Source: Pseudomonas sp. DTU12.3
GTDB lineage: Bacteria; Pseudomonadota; Gammaproteobacteria; Pseudomonadales; Pseudomonadaceae
Reading direction: 5' to 3'
NCBI RefSeq assembly: GCF_004124275.1
Contig: NZ_CP027218.1
Span: forward strand, 1,491,501 to 1,555,500
DNA length: 64,000 nt
Shown here piece after piece: positions 17,005 to 26,825 of the stretch. The stretch's first letter is position 1, and every line of letters starts with the position of its first letter. The notes below the pieces were generated by a model, which did not search any database, was not told the DNA's origin, and saw nothing but the letters and a program-made list of their open reading frames with translations. Made by a program: the position numbers and the translations under genes.

Positions 17005-17143
17005 GTGTGTTTGCTCCGTGAAATCGGCAGATTTCGGATGGCCGAGGCCGTGGCGGGGCCATGCAGGCGCCGCCCGGTCGGTAGTTGTTGTTTTGGTTTC
17101 CTGGTGGTGCGTAATGCCGGTTTCCGTCCTGGAACCGGGGTGA

Positions 17144-17214
17144 CGCCTTCGCGAGCAAGCCCGCTCCCACAGGGGGACCGCATTTCAACTGTGGGAGCGG
17201 GCTTGCTCGCGAAG
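17144..17214. repeat. REP pair, type A
   Basis: Inverted copies of TTCGCGAGCAAGCCCGCTCCC separated by about 20 bases. It lies between the aldehyde dehydrogenase and permease genes of the same strand, so it may modulate read-through or mRNA stability in that operon. Confidence 0.93.
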
Positions 17215-17224
17215 CTTTTGACCT

Positions 17225-18649
17225 TTAGTGCTTGAACATCACATGGCGAACCGTGGTGTAGTCCTCCAGCCCATACATGGACATGTCTTTCCCGTAACCG
17301 GACAATTTCTGACCGCCATGGGGCATTTCGCTGACGAGCATGAAGTGCGTGTTCACCCACGTGCAGCCGTACTGCAAACGCGCCGACATGCGATGCGCGC
17401 GGCCTACATCCGCTGTCCACACAGAGGAGGCGAGGCCGTAGTCCGAATCGTTGGCCCATTCCAGCGCCTGCGCTTCATCGGTGAACTTGGTCACCGAAAC
17501 CACCGGCCCAAACACTTCACGGCGGACGATTTCGTCGTCCTGCTGGGCATCGGCCAGCACGGTCGGCTCGAAGAAGAAACCATTACCATCGACAGCCTTG
17601 CCGCCAGTGATCAAACGAATGTGCGGCTGCGCCACAGCACGCTCGACAAACCCGGCCACGCGGTCGCGATGTTGCGCAGTGATCAGCGGCCCCAGCTCAG
17701 TCGACGGATCATCCTGCAAGCCATACTTGATGCTGCTGACCGCCGCGCCGAGCTTCTCGACAAACTTGTCGTAAATGCCTTGCTGCGCATAGATCCGACA
17801 CGCGGCGGTGCAATCTTGCCCAGCGTTGTAGAAGCCGAAGGTGCGAATACCTTCCACCGCCGCATCAATATCAGCGTCATCGAAGATGATCACCGGCGCC
17901 TTGCCGCCCAGTTCCATGTGCATGCGTTTGACGCTGTCGGCAGTGCTGGAAATGATGTTGGCGCCGGTGGCGATGGAACCGGTCAGCGAAACCATGCGCA
18001 CTTTCGGATGGGAGACCAACGGACTACCAACGGTAGGACCGCGACCAAACACCAGATTGAGTACACCGGCCGGGAAGATTTCCGACGCCAGTTCGGCCAG
18101 ACGCAACGCGGTCAGCGGGGTTTGTTCCGACGGCTTGAGCACCACGGTATTACCGGCGGCCAGCGCCGGGGCGATTTTCCAGGCGACCATCATCAGCGGG
18201 TAGTTCCACGGCGCGATGGAGGCGATCACGCCGACCGGATCGCGGCGGATCATCGAGGTGTGGCCGGGCAGGTATTCGCCGCCGGCCGAACCGCTCATGC
18301 AACGGCTGGCGCCGGCGAAGAAACGGAACACGTCGGCAATCGCCGGAATCTCGTCGTTGAGCGCGGCGCTGTAGGGTTTGCCGCAGTTGTCGGATTCGAG
18401 TTTGGCCAGTTCTTCACCGTGGGCTTCGATGGCGTCGGCGAGTTTGAGCAGCAGCAGCGAGCGGTCTTTCGGTGCGGTTTGCGACCAGTCGGCGAAGGCG
18501 TTGTCGGCGGCGCGCACGGCGGCATCGACCTGGGCTTCGCTGGCTTCGTTGATCTCTACCAGGACTTCGCCACGCGAAGGGTTGAGCACCGGTTGCGCCG
18601 GGCCTTCGCCGATGACCAGTTGGCCGTTGATCAAGAGTTTGGTTTGCAT
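17225..18649 (-). CDS. patD: Gamma-aminobutyraldehyde dehydrogenase (PatD/YdcW type)
   Basis: A 474-residue NAD-dependent aldehyde dehydrogenase that would oxidise 4-aminobutanal, made from putrescine, to GABA. The catalytic Cys is in [15 protein letters not shown] (about 277-291) and the general-base Glu in [11 protein letters not shown] (about 249). [23 protein letters not shown] is the cofactor-site loop. The N-terminus [16 protein letters not shown] aligns with the paralogue at 23089-24576; the start at 18649 excludes REP-derived codons upstream. It is separated from the ABC permease gene by a type B REP pair. Confidence 0.92.
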   Translation of the reverse strand: MQTKLLINGQLVIGEGPAQPVLNPSRGEVLVEINEASEAQVDAAVRAADNAFADWSQTAPKDRSLLLLKLADAIEAHGEELAKLESDNCGKPYSAALNDEIPAIADVFRFFAGASRCMSGSAGGEYLPGHTSMIRRDPVGVIASIAPWNYPLMMVAWKIAPALAAGNTVVLKPSEQTPLTALRLAELASEIFPAGVLNLVFGRGPTVGSPLVSHPKVRMVSLTGSIATGANIISSTADSVKRMHMELGGKAPVIIFDDADIDAAVEGIRTFGFYNAGQDCTAACRIYAQQGIYDKFVEKLGAAVSSIKYGLQDDPSTELGPLITAQHRDRVAGFVERAVAQPHIRLITGGKAVDGNGFFFEPTVLADAQQDDEIVRREVFGPVVSVTKFTDEAQALEWANDSDYGLASSVWTADVGRAHRMSARLQYGCTWVNTHFMLVSEMPHGGQKLSGYGKDMSMYGLEDYTTVRHVMFKH

Positions 18650-18686
18650 GTCTGTTGTCCTCACTAACACTTTATTGTTCTGCCGA

Positions 18687-18800
18687 AACCGAACCCCTGT
18701 AGGAGCTGCCGAAGGCTGCGATCTTTTGATGTTGCTGTTGAAGATCAAGATCAAGATCAAAAAATCGCAGCCTTCGGCAGCTCCTACACGGGGTTCGGTT
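18687..18800. repeat. REP pair, type B, extended arms
   Basis: Inverted TGTAGGAGCTGCCGAAGGCT units flanked by extra matching arms (AACCGAACCCC / GGGGTTCGGTT), giving a long potential hairpin. The loop holds a short AAGATC direct repeat. It lies between the last transporter gene and patD. Confidence 0.92.
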
Positions 18801-18813
18801 TGTGGTTATTCGG

Positions 18814-19623
18814 TTATTTGCCGCCGCTGCCGGCGACGCTCTCGCCGCCGCGCGTCAGGTAATACGCGCCGAGGATCGGCAACATGGTCACCATCATCAC
18901 CAGCATCGCGACGACGTTGGTCACCGGCACATCTCGAGGGCGACTCAACTGATTGAGCAGCCACAACGGCAACGTGCGCTCATGCCCGGCGGTGAACGTG
19001 GTGACGATGATTTCGTCGAACGACAGCGCAAACGCCAACATGCCGCCCGCCAGCAACGCCGAGCCGAGATTCGGCAGGATGATGTAGCGAAAGGTCTGCC
19101 AGCCATCGGCGCCGAGGTCCATCGAGGCCTCGATCAAACTGTGCGAAGTACGACGCAGGCGGGCGATAACATTGTTGTAGACGATCACCACGCAGAAGGT
19201 CGCGTGGCCGACGATGATGGTGAACATCCCCGGCTCGATCCCCAGGGTTTTAAACGTCGCCAGCAGCGCGATCCCGGTGATGATCCCCGGCAGCGCAATC
19301 GGCAAGATCAGCATCAGCGAGATGCCCTGTTTGCCGAAGAAGTCGCGGCGATACAGCGCTGCGGAAGCCAGCGTGCCAAGCAACATCGCAATCAACGTGG
19401 CGATCGCTGCGATCTGCAATGAAAGCTTGATCGACTCCAGAACATCCGGCCGCGAAAACGCCACGCTGAACCAGTGCAGCGTGAAGCCCTTCGGCGGAAA
19501 ACTGAACGCGGCTTCCTCGGTGTTGAAGGCGTACAGGAAGATGATCAGGATCGGAAAGTGAAGAAACACCAACCCGCCCCAGGCTGCGATCTTTAAGCCT
19601 AATGATGCTTTCTCAGAGCGCAT
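18814..19623 (-). CDS. ydcV: ABC transporter permease, polyamine type (YdcV/PotC)
   Basis: A 269-residue inner-membrane permease of the PotC branch with six hydrophobic segments (first [15 protein letters not shown]). The EAA motif contacting the ATPase is [23 protein letters not shown] (about 160-182). It overlaps the ydcU-like gene by 11 bases. Together with 19613-23005 it forms an uptake system for putrescine/spermidine-like substrates. Confidence 0.93.
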   Translation of the reverse strand: MRSEKASLGLKIAAWGGLVFLHFPILIIFLYAFNTEEAAFSFPPKGFTLHWFSVAFSRPDVLESIKLSLQIAAIATLIAMLLGTLASAALYRRDFFGKQGISLMLILPIALPGIITGIALLATFKTLGIEPGMFTIIVGHATFCVVIVYNNVIARLRRTSHSLIEASMDLGADGWQTFRYIILPNLGSALLAGGMLAFALSFDEIIVTTFTAGHERTLPLWLLNQLSRPRDVPVTNVVAMLVMMVTMLPILGAYYLTRGGESVAGSGGK

Positions 19624-20548
19624 CGAAAGCCCCCAGTCGTTTGACGATGGACAGGTAAACCGCGATCAGCACAATCGGCACCAGCGTGAACGCTGCCGCC
19701 ATCGGCATGTTGCCGATCGCACCTTGCTGCGCGTAGACCATGCTGCCGACGAAGTAGCCCGGCGGCCCGACCAGTTGCGGCACGATGAAGTCGCCCAGGG
19801 TCAGCGAAAAAGTGAAGATCGAACCCGCGGCAATACCCGGAATCGACAGCGGTAAAATCACCTGCATAAAGGTCTGACGCGGCTTGGCGCCAAGGTCAGC
19901 GGAGGCCTGTAGCAGCGACGGCGGCAGACGTTCCAGCGACGCCTGAATCGGCAGAATCATGAACGGCAGCCAGATGTACACAAACACCATGAACCGCCCC
20001 AGATGCGAGGTCGACAAGGTGCTGCCACCGACGCCGGGAATCCCCAGAATGAACTGCAACACCGGCTCCAATCCCAAGTGCTGCACGAACCATTGCGCCA
20101 CGCCGCCCTTGGCCAGCAGCAACGTCCACGCATACGCCTTGACGATGTAACTGGCCCACATCGGCATCATCACTGCGATGTAGAAAAACGCCTTGGTTTT
20201 GCCGGTGGTGTAGCGCGCCATGTAATAAGCAATCGGGAAGGCGACGATGGCGCTGGCGATCGACACAACGATGGCCATGCTCAGCGTGCGCAGGATGATG
20301 TCGAAGTTCGATGGCTGAAACAGCGCGGCAAAATTCGCCAGGGTCAGGTCGGGGGTGACCGCCATGGTGAAGTCGTCGAAGGTGTAGAAACCTTGCCACA
20401 GCAGCACCAGCAACGAGCCGAGATAAATCGCGCCGAACCACAGCAGCGGCGGCACCAACAGCATCGAAAGATATAGATTCGGCTTGCGGTAGAGCAGGTT
20501 GGAAAACCTGCGCAACGGCGGCGATGCAGTCATCGCGAGCGTGCTCAT
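19613..20548 (-). CDS. ydcU: ABC transporter permease, polyamine type (YdcU/PotB)
   Basis: A 311-residue permease of the PotB branch. The first membrane helix is [25 protein letters not shown], and the EAA loop is [27 protein letters not shown] (about 219-245). It overlaps the next permease by 11 bases and starts one base after the ATPase gene ends, so translation is coupled. Confidence 0.93.
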   Translation of the reverse strand: MSTLAMTASPPLRRFSNLLYRKPNLYLSMLLVPPLLWFGAIYLGSLLVLLWQGFYTFDDFTMAVTPDLTLANFAALFQPSNFDIILRTLSMAIVVSIASAIVAFPIAYYMARYTTGKTKAFFYIAVMMPMWASYIVKAYAWTLLLAKGGVAQWFVQHLGLEPVLQFILGIPGVGGSTLSTSHLGRFMVFVYIWLPFMILPIQASLERLPPSLLQASADLGAKPRQTFMQVILPLSIPGIAAGSIFTFSLTLGDFIVPQLVGPPGYFVGSMVYAQQGAIGNMPMAAAFTLVPIVLIAVYLSIVKRLGAFDAL

Positions 20549-20549
20549 G

Positions 20550-21587
20550 TCACACCCCGCTCGCTACGGTGTCGTGCAGCGGAATCATCGCTTCCCGCGC
20601 CCAACGTGCGCTCAGGCGCTGGCCGGTCTGGTGTTGTGCGCTGCTGTCGATCCACTGATTGTTGGCGTGGCTGATGCTCAGGGTCTGGCCGTTTTCCAGC
20701 TTCAATTCATAGCGCGTGGCGCTGCCTTGATACTGGATGTCGTGGAGCAGGCCGCTGACTTCGATTTCGTGGCTGGCCAACGGGCCTTCGGCGAAGCGCA
20801 CGTGTTCCGGGCGAATCGAAAACGGCTGCGGATGGCCACTGATTTCACGGGCCAGATCGCCGCGAATCACGTTCGAAGTGCCGACGAATTCAGCCACGAA
20901 TGTAGTGGTCGGTTTCATGTACAAATTGCGCGGCGTGTCGACTTGTTCGATGCGGCCCTTGTTGAACACGGCGACGCGATCGGACATCGACAGCGCTTCC
21001 GTTTGATCGTGGGTGACGAAGATGAAAGTGATGCCGAGTTGGCGTTGCAGCTTCTTCAATTCGCTCTGCATTTGCTCGCGCAGTTTCAGATCGAGCGCGC
21101 CCAAAGGCTCATCAAGCAACAGCACGCGCGGACGATTTACCAGAGCGCGGGCGAGGGCGACGCGCTGACGCTGACCGCCGGACAATTGCACCGGTTTGCG
21201 TGCGCCGTAACCACCGAGGGCGACCATGTCCAAGGCTTCTTCTGCGCGTTTGTGCCGTTCGGTTTTGCCTACACCTTTGACCTTCAATCCGTAAGCGACG
21301 TTGTCGAGAACATTCATGTGCGGGAACAGCGCGTAATCCTGAAACACCGTGTTGACGTCGCGTTGATACGGCGGCAAACCGGCCGCTTCAGCGCCGTGAA
21401 TGCGGATCGAGCCGGCGCTCGGTTGTTCGAACCCGGCGATCAGGCGCAGGCAGGTGGTTTTGCCCGAGCCGGAAGGGCCGAGCATGGAAAAGAACTCGCC
21501 GTCCTGGATATCGATGGAAACCCGGTCAACGGCCTTCACTTCGCCGAACTGCCGGGAAACGTTGGTGAACTGGACTGCAAGCGTCAT
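20550..21587 (-). CDS. ydcT: ABC transporter ATP-binding protein, polyamine type (YdcT/PotA)
   Basis: A 345-residue cytoplasmic ATPase. Walker A GPSGSGKTTCLRL (about 38-50), Q-loop FQDYALFPHMN, signature VQLSGGQRQRVALARAL (about 137-153), Walker B VLLLDEPLGALD and switch His in VTHDQ are all intact. The C-terminal TOBE-like regulatory domain (FSIRPEHVRFAE) is as in PotA. It energises the two permeases downstream. Confidence 0.95.
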   Translation of the reverse strand: MTLAVQFTNVSRQFGEVKAVDRVSIDIQDGEFFSMLGPSGSGKTTCLRLIAGFEQPSAGSIRIHGAEAAGLPPYQRDVNTVFQDYALFPHMNVLDNVAYGLKVKGVGKTERHKRAEEALDMVALGGYGARKPVQLSGGQRQRVALARALVNRPRVLLLDEPLGALDLKLREQMQSELKKLQRQLGITFIFVTHDQTEALSMSDRVAVFNKGRIEQVDTPRNLYMKPTTTFVAEFVGTSNVIRGDLAREISGHPQPFSIRPEHVRFAEGPLASHEIEVSGLLHDIQYQGSATRYELKLENGQTLSISHANNQWIDSSAQHQTGQRLSARWAREAMIPLHDTVASGV

Positions 21588-21639
21588 GGTGCGGTGCTCC
21601 GGTAAAGCGGGCGTTCAAAAAAAGTCGTGTGTGCGTCGA

Positions 21640-21826
21640 AAAGATCGCAGCCTGCGGCAGCTCCTACAGTAGGTGTGCAGGGCGCTGAGATTGCTTTTAG
21701 CTCCCTCTCCCTCCGGGAGAGGGCGGGGGGTGAGGGTGGCGGTTTCGGCCATTGCTCTGAGATCAAGAGCAAAGTCAAAAACTACCCCCTCACCCCAGCC
21801 CTCTCCCCCAGGGGGAGAGGGGGAAA
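21640..21826. repeat. Repeat cluster: single type B REP unit plus inverted CTCCCTCTCCC-type repeats
   Basis: In the 266-base gap between the ATPase and binding-protein genes there is one REP type B unit (21640-21670) and an inverted pair of a third family. That family reads CTCCCTCTCCCTCCGGGAGAG at 21702-21740 and its near complement CTCACCCCAGCCCTCTCCCC at 21788-21826. The third family recurs at 42425-42475 and 42583-42622. The gap probably lowers expression of the membrane genes relative to the binding protein. Confidence 0.85.
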
Positions 21827-21853
21827 GGGAGCAGACCGCGTCGTTATTGAGAG

Positions 21854-23005
21854 CTAGCGGCCGCCCATGATCGCGATGTAATCCTGGGTCCAGCGGCTAT
21901 ACGGCACGAACTTGCCACCTTCAGCCTGCGGGGTTTTCCAGAAGGCGATCTTGTCGAACTGGTCGAAACCGTTGGTTTTGCAGCCTTCAGCACCCAGCAG
22001 TTCGCTTTCCTTGCACGCCGCAGGAACGGCCGGCAACGAGCCAAACCACGCCGCCACATCGCCCTGGACTTTCGGTTTCAGCGACCAGTCCATCCACTTG
22101 TAGGCGCAGTTCGGGTGCTTGGCCTCGGCGTGCAACATGGTGGTATCAGCCCAGCCAGTAGCACCTTCTTTCGGAATGGTCGACGCGATCGGCTGCTTCT
22201 CGTTCATCAAACCGTTGACCTGATACGGCCAGGCGCTCGACGCCACCACGCCTTCGTTTTTGAAGTCGCTCATCTGCACCGTGGTGTCATGCCAGTAGCG
22301 GTGGATCAGCGGCTGTTGCGCGCGCAATAGATCGAGCACGGCTTTGTATTGATCTTCGGTGAGTTGGTACGGATCCTTGATGCCCAGTTCAGGCTTGGTC
22401 GACTTCAAATACAGCGCCGCGTCGGCGATGTAGATCGGGCCATCATAGGCCTGCACGCGACCCTTGTTCGGCTTGCCGTCGGGCAGATCCTGCACGGCGA
22501 ACACCACGTTCCAACTGGTCGGCGCGGTCTTGAACACGTTGGTGTTGTACATCAGCACGTTCGGCCCCCACTGGTACGGGGTGCCGTAAGTCTGTTTGTT
22601 GACCACGTACCACGGCGCATCTTTCAGGCGTGGGTCGAGGGTGTTCCAGTTCGGGATCAACCCAGTGTTGATCGGTTGCACACGCTTGCCGACGATCAAC
22701 CGCAGCGACGCATCGCCCGACGCGGTGACCAGGTCGTAACCACCCTTGGCCATCAGGCTGACCATTTCGTCAGAGGTAGCGGCGGTCTTCACATTGACCT
22801 TGCAGCCGGTTTCCTGCTCGAAACCGGTCACCCAGTCGTAGGCTTTATCGCTCTCGCCACGTTCGATGTAACCCGGCCACGCAACGATATCCAACTGACC
22901 TTCGCCAGCACCGACAGCCTTCAGCGGCTCGGCAGCTGAAAGGCTTGCGCTGGCCAGCAGGGCCGTGGTGATTGCACTGAGCAGTGCGGTCTTGTGCACG
23001 AACAT
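21854..23005 (-). CDS. ydcS: Periplasmic polyamine-binding protein of the ABC transporter (YdcS type)
   Basis: A 383-residue binding protein with a signal peptide (MFVHKTALLSAITTALLASASLSAAE). LDIVAWPGYIERGESDKAYDW, AATSDEMVSLMAKGGYDLVTASGDASLRLI and GTPYQWGPNVLMYNT match the YdcS/PotD family, which carries putrescine or spermidine in the periplasm. It is the first transporter gene of the locus and lies 83 bases after the second aldehyde dehydrogenase gene. Confidence 0.94.
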   Translation of the reverse strand: MFVHKTALLSAITTALLASASLSAAEPLKAVGAGEGQLDIVAWPGYIERGESDKAYDWVTGFEQETGCKVNVKTAATSDEMVSLMAKGGYDLVTASGDASLRLIVGKRVQPINTGLIPNWNTLDPRLKDAPWYVVNKQTYGTPYQWGPNVLMYNTNVFKTAPTSWNVVFAVQDLPDGKPNKGRVQAYDGPIYIADAALYLKSTKPELGIKDPYQLTEDQYKAVLDLLRAQQPLIHRYWHDTTVQMSDFKNEGVVASSAWPYQVNGLMNEKQPIASTIPKEGATGWADTTMLHAEAKHPNCAYKWMDWSLKPKVQGDVAAWFGSLPAVPAACKESELLGAEGCKTNGFDQFDKIAFWKTPQAEGGKFVPYSRWTQDYIAIMGGR

Positions 23006-23088
23006 GGTTGAACCCTCTTCTTTAAATTATGGTCGGGGCAGTTGTGAACGCGGTGAAGCATGCCGTTGGCGGCTTGTTATTAGCGTAG

Positions 23089-24576
23089 TCAGAGATGCTG
23101 GCCGTGGCGGGCCATGATGTGCCGCACCACGCTGTAGTCCTGAAGCGAATCACTGGATAGGTCTTTGCCGTAACCCGAACGTTTCAGCCCGCCGTGGGGC
23201 ATTTCGCTGACCAGCATGAAATGGCTGTTGATCCACGTGCAGCCGTACTGCAAGCGCGCGGCAACCTGCATCGCCTTGTCCAGATTCTGCGTCCAAACCG
23301 ACGAGGCGAGGCCGTATTCGGAGTCGTTGGCCCAGTCGACGGCCTGCGCGAGCTCATCGAAACGGGTCACGGTGACCACCGGGCCGAACACTTCGCGCTG
23401 AACGATTTCGTCGCTCTGTTTGCAACCGGCCAGCAGCGTCGGTTGATAGTAGAAACCGGCGCCGGAGTGCACCGCCGCACCCGTCACCCGCTCAATGTGC
23501 GGCTGACCGAGGGCGCGTTCGACGAAACTGGCGACGCGGTCACGCTGGCGGGTACTGATCAGCGGGCCGATCTCGTTGTCGGCATCACGTTTGCCGGCGA
23601 AGCGCAGGCTGCTGACGGCGGCGCCGAGTTCGGCAACCAATTTGTCGTGAATCCCGGCCTGCGCGTAGATGCGGCAGGCGGCGGTGCAGTCCTGCCCGGC
23701 GTTGTAGTAACCGTAGGTGCGCACGCCATCGACCACGGCTTGAATGTCGGCGTCGTTGCAGACGATCACCGGGGCTTTGCCGCCGAGTTCGAGGTGTGTG
23801 CGTTTCAGGGTTTTCGCGGCGGCCTGGAGGATTTTCTGGCCGGTGACGATATCGCCGGTCAGCGAGACCATGCGCACCTTGGCGTGGCCGACCAAATGGC
23901 TGCCGACGCCTTCGCCGCCACCGCAGATGATGTTGATCACCCCGCGCGGGAGGATTTCGGCCAACGCTGGCGCCAGTGCGAGGATCGACAGCGGTGTGTG
24001 TTCGGACGGTTTGAACACCAGCGTGTTGCCGGCGGCGAGGGCCGGGGCGATTTTCCACGCGGCCATCATGATCGGGTAATTCCACGGCGCAATCGAGGCG
24101 ACCACGCCAATCGGATCGCGCCGGACCATGCTGGTGTAGCCCGGCAGGTATTCGCCGCTGAGCTGACCGGTCTGACAACGCACGGCGCCGGCGAAGAAAC
24201 GGAACACATCGACGGTCGCCGTCAAATCGTCCTGACGCGCCAGGTGCAACGGCTTGCCACAGTTCAGCGATTCGAGGCGGGCGAGGTGGTCGGCGTGTTT
24301 TTCAACGGCGTTGGCGATGTCCAGCAGCATGATCGAGCGTTGCTGCGGCGTGGTGCGTGACCACTCGGCGAAGGCACGGTGGGCGGCGAGGATGGCGGCT
24401 TCGACTTGCTCGGTGCTGGCCTCGGCGATGTGCGTAAGGATTTCACCTGTGGCCGGATTGAGGATCGGCTCGACGAAACCCTGGCCTGCGACCAATTCGC
24501 CGTCGATCAACAACGCGGTACACATCGGGGTCTGCGCGCCAGCCATTTTGCGTGTTCTCTTTTCTTGTATGGCCAT
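23089..24576 (-). CDS. Aldehyde dehydrogenase, gamma-aminobutyraldehyde type (second paralogue)
   Basis: A 495-residue NAD-dependent aldehyde dehydrogenase clearly paralogous to the one at 17225-18649: same [25 protein letters not shown] catalytic region, same ASIAPWNYP loop, same MPHGGLKRSGYGKDLS end. GGGAG 5 bases before the ATG at 24576 supports this start, which gives about 20 extra N-terminal residues. It lies between the LysR regulator and the binding protein, so the transporter is bracketed by two dehydrogenases. Confidence 0.92.
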   Translation of the reverse strand: MAIQEKRTRKMAGAQTPMCTALLIDGELVAGQGFVEPILNPATGEILTHIAEASTEQVEAAILAAHRAFAEWSRTTPQQRSIMLLDIANAVEKHADHLARLESLNCGKPLHLARQDDLTATVDVFRFFAGAVRCQTGQLSGEYLPGYTSMVRRDPIGVVASIAPWNYPIMMAAWKIAPALAAGNTLVFKPSEHTPLSILALAPALAEILPRGVINIICGGGEGVGSHLVGHAKVRMVSLTGDIVTGQKILQAAAKTLKRTHLELGGKAPVIVCNDADIQAVVDGVRTYGYYNAGQDCTAACRIYAQAGIHDKLVAELGAAVSSLRFAGKRDADNEIGPLISTRQRDRVASFVERALGQPHIERVTGAAVHSGAGFYYQPTLLAGCKQSDEIVQREVFGPVVTVTRFDELAQAVDWANDSEYGLASSVWTQNLDKAMQVAARLQYGCTWINSHFMLVSEMPHGGLKRSGYGKDLSSDSLQDYSVVRHIMARHGQHL

Positions 24577-24677
24577 TGTTGCTCCCTGATATCGGGAGCC
24601 GACCGTCTTATAGATGCAGCAAGACTAGTGCGCGGCTCCGAGGTCGACAAATTCTAAATACTGAAGGCAGCATTCGA

Positions 24678-25592
24678 TTAAATAGATGGCTTGCGCCCGC
24701 CATGGGGTTGCTCGCGAGCCACGGTCAGAAATGGATCGACGAGAGCGGGGCGCGCTGTGCCACGGCGCCAGGCCAGGCCGACGTCGAGGGTTTGATTCAA
24801 GTCGGCAATTGGCCGTGCTTCGATGATGTCGCCCTCCAGTGACCATGGGCGATATGTCATGTCCGGCTGGATCGATACGCCCAAACCGGCGGCGACGAGG
24901 CTTCGCACGGCTTCCGTCGAGGCGGTTCTCAAGGTGATTTTTGGCTGCAACCCGGCGCCGCGCCACAATCGCTGGGCATTGCGATCCATCTCATCGACGT
25001 TTAGCTGAATCAAAGGCTCGCGGGCGACATCGGCGAGGTTGATGCTGTCGTGTTCCAGCAATGGATGCTGCGCCGGCAGCCACAGACGATGGGGAGAATG
25101 AGTCAGTACCTCGGTCTGCAAGGCATGGCGATCTTCGAGATTGGAAAGGATCAACACGCCGACATCGATCTCGCCGCTGACCAGCAGATGCTCGATGTAC
25201 GGCCGCTCGTCTTCCATCACGCGAATCTCGACGTTGGGATAAGCACGTTGAAAACGGGTGAGCAGATCTGCCAGGTAGTAACCGGCGACGAGACTGGTTA
25301 CGCCAACGATCAACTGCCCGGCGACCTGATCGGTGCTCTGTTGCAGGCTGCGCTTGGCGTTATCCACGGTCGCGAGAATCAGGTGCGCCTGGCGTAGGAA
25401 TTGGTGCCCCTGGTGCGTAAGGGTCATGCCCTTGGCATGGCGGCTGAACAGGCTGACGCCGATTTCCTCTTCCAGTTGCTGGATCGCCAGGGTCAGTGTC
25501 GATTGGGAAATGAACGCGGTTTGCGCGGCGGCGGAGATCGAGCCGGTCTCGGCCACAGCGATGAAGTGTCGGATCTGACGCAAGGTCATCAT
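24678..25592 (-). CDS. LysR family transcriptional regulator of the polyamine locus
   Basis: A 304-residue LysR regulator. The HTH is LRQIRHFIAVAETGSISAAAQTAFISQSTLTLAIQQLEEEIGVSLFSRHAKGMTLT (about 4-60), followed by an effector-binding domain with GQLIVGVTSLVAGYYLADLL. It begins MMTLRQ; either ATG (25592 or 25589) is possible and neither has a strong Shine-Dalgarno. It is upstream of, and co-oriented with, the dehydrogenase/transporter genes, so it is likely their regulator; the inducer is unknown. Confidence 0.9.
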   Translation of the reverse strand: MMTLRQIRHFIAVAETGSISAAAQTAFISQSTLTLAIQQLEEEIGVSLFSRHAKGMTLTHQGHQFLRQAHLILATVDNAKRSLQQSTDQVAGQLIVGVTSLVAGYYLADLLTRFQRAYPNVEIRVMEDERPYIEHLLVSGEIDVGVLILSNLEDRHALQTEVLTHSPHRLWLPAQHPLLEHDSINLADVAREPLIQLNVDEMDRNAQRLWRGAGLQPKITLRTASTEAVRSLVAAGLGVSIQPDMTYRPWSLEGDIIEARPIADLNQTLDVGLAWRRGTARPALVDPFLTVAREQPHGGRKPSI

Positions 25593-25767
25593 GAGACAGG
25601 TACCCGGTGGGCGGTTTTTATAGATTGGCCTGAGTGTATATCTATTTTCAAGAAGGCCTGCGGGCAGCGAGCAACATCTGGAAGCACACTCGCAGGCAGG
25701 GCAAGGGCACTTTCGAACTAGGCTGGAGGCCTTATAGATCCGGTTAACCCCTGTTTGGAGGCGGAAC

Positions 25768-26490
25768 ATGAACACCCGTGGATTGCTCGATCAACTACTC
25801 AAGTCCGGCCAGGATCTGTTGCAGAACAAGGCGGGCGGGTCGCAGAACAAATCGGCCGGCGGTGCCTTGGGTGGTTTGCTTGGCGGCGCTTCAGGCTCTG
25901 GCGGTCTCGGCAGTCTGCTCTCAGGCGCAGGCGGCGGTGCATTGGCGGCGGGCGCAATGGGCCTGCTGCTCGGTAACAAGAAAGTGCGCAAGGTCGGCGG
26001 CAAAGTCGCGATCTACGGCGGCCTCGCCGCACTGGGCGTGCTGGCTTACAAAGCCTACGGCAACTACAACGCGCAGAAAGGCTCCGCCCCACAACGCGAA
26101 CCGCAAACGCTGGATCGCCTGCCACCGGCACAAGCCGAGCAGCACAGTCAGGCGATTCTCAAAGCGCTGGTCGCTGCCGCCAAGGCTGACGGCCATATCG
26201 ATGACCGCGAGCGTCAATTGATCGAAGGTGAATTCACCAAACTCGACAACGATCAGGAACTGCAGCACTGGCTGCACGCCGAACTCAACAAACCCCTCGA
26301 CCCCACTGACGTGGCCCGTGCTGCGAGTACCCCGGAAATGGCCGCAGAGATGTACATCGCCAGCGTGATGCTGGTGGACGAAGAGAATTTCATGGAGAAG
26401 TCGTATCTGGATGAACTGGCGCGGCAGTTGAAGCTGGAGCCCGGTCTGAAAATCGAACTGGAGAAGCAGGTGCGCCAGGCGTTGATCTAA
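25768..26490 (+). CDS. TerB-like DUF533 protein (YebE family)
   Basis: A 240-residue protein. The N-terminal half is a Gly/Ala/Ser-rich low-complexity region (about 25-70, repeated GGLLGG/LLSGAGGG) leading to a hydrophobic segment (VAIYGGLAALGVLAYKAYG). The C-terminal half is a TerB-like helical domain (LKALVAAAKADGHIDDRERQLIEGEF, about 130-155) with the acidic DGHIDDRE metal-type motif. YebE homologues are envelope-stress proteins of unknown activity. GGAGG precedes the ATG. Single gene divergent from the LysR regulator. Confidence 0.9.
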   Translation: MNTRGLLDQLLKSGQDLLQNKAGGSQNKSAGGALGGLLGGASGSGGLGSLLSGAGGGALAAGAMGLLLGNKKVRKVGGKVAIYGGLAALGVLAYKAYGNYNAQKGSAPQREPQTLDRLPPAQAEQHSQAILKALVAAAKADGHIDDRERQLIEGEFTKLDNDQELQHWLHAELNKPLDPTDVARAASTPEMAAEMYIASVMLVDEENFMEKSYLDELARQLKLEPGLKIELEKQVRQALI

Positions 26491-26513
26491 ATCCCGCAAC
26501 ACAGTTGAAATTT

Positions 26514-26605
26514 CTAGGAGCCGAGCTTGCTCGCGAAAGCGGTGTTTCAGCCAACATCATCGGCAACTGACCCACCGCTTTCGCGAGCAAGCTCAGCTCC
26601 TACAG
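26514..26605. repeat. REP-like inverted pair (variant of type A)
   Basis: CTAGGAGCCGAGCTTGCTCG followed by CGAAAGCGGTG, with its near inverse CACCGCTTTCGCGAGCAAGCTCAGCTCCTACAG 30 bases on. The inner core matches type A, while the outer AGGAGC matches type B. Confidence 0.88.
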
Positions 26606-26825
26606 TTGATCGCATTTGCCGCTCAGTCATCTGCGTAATGGCCATTGCGCCGCCCCTTTTTGCCATTACCCCACTGGTACGCCAACCCCGAATTAACCGA
26701 CAGTCCAGTCCCAGAGCCTTCCGCCAACCGGGTCGGACAGGCCCGAGGGTTAGAAAGCGTCTTATAAATGAAACACCGCCCTCGGCTATACTCCCCGCAT
26801 TTCGACCTAGGCACGAGGAATCACT

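Noticed and set aside
17228..18667. 479-codon open frame opposite the aldehyde dehydrogenase
   Set aside because: Mirror image of patD and similar to the one opposite the 23089 paralogue, as expected for shadows of paralogues.
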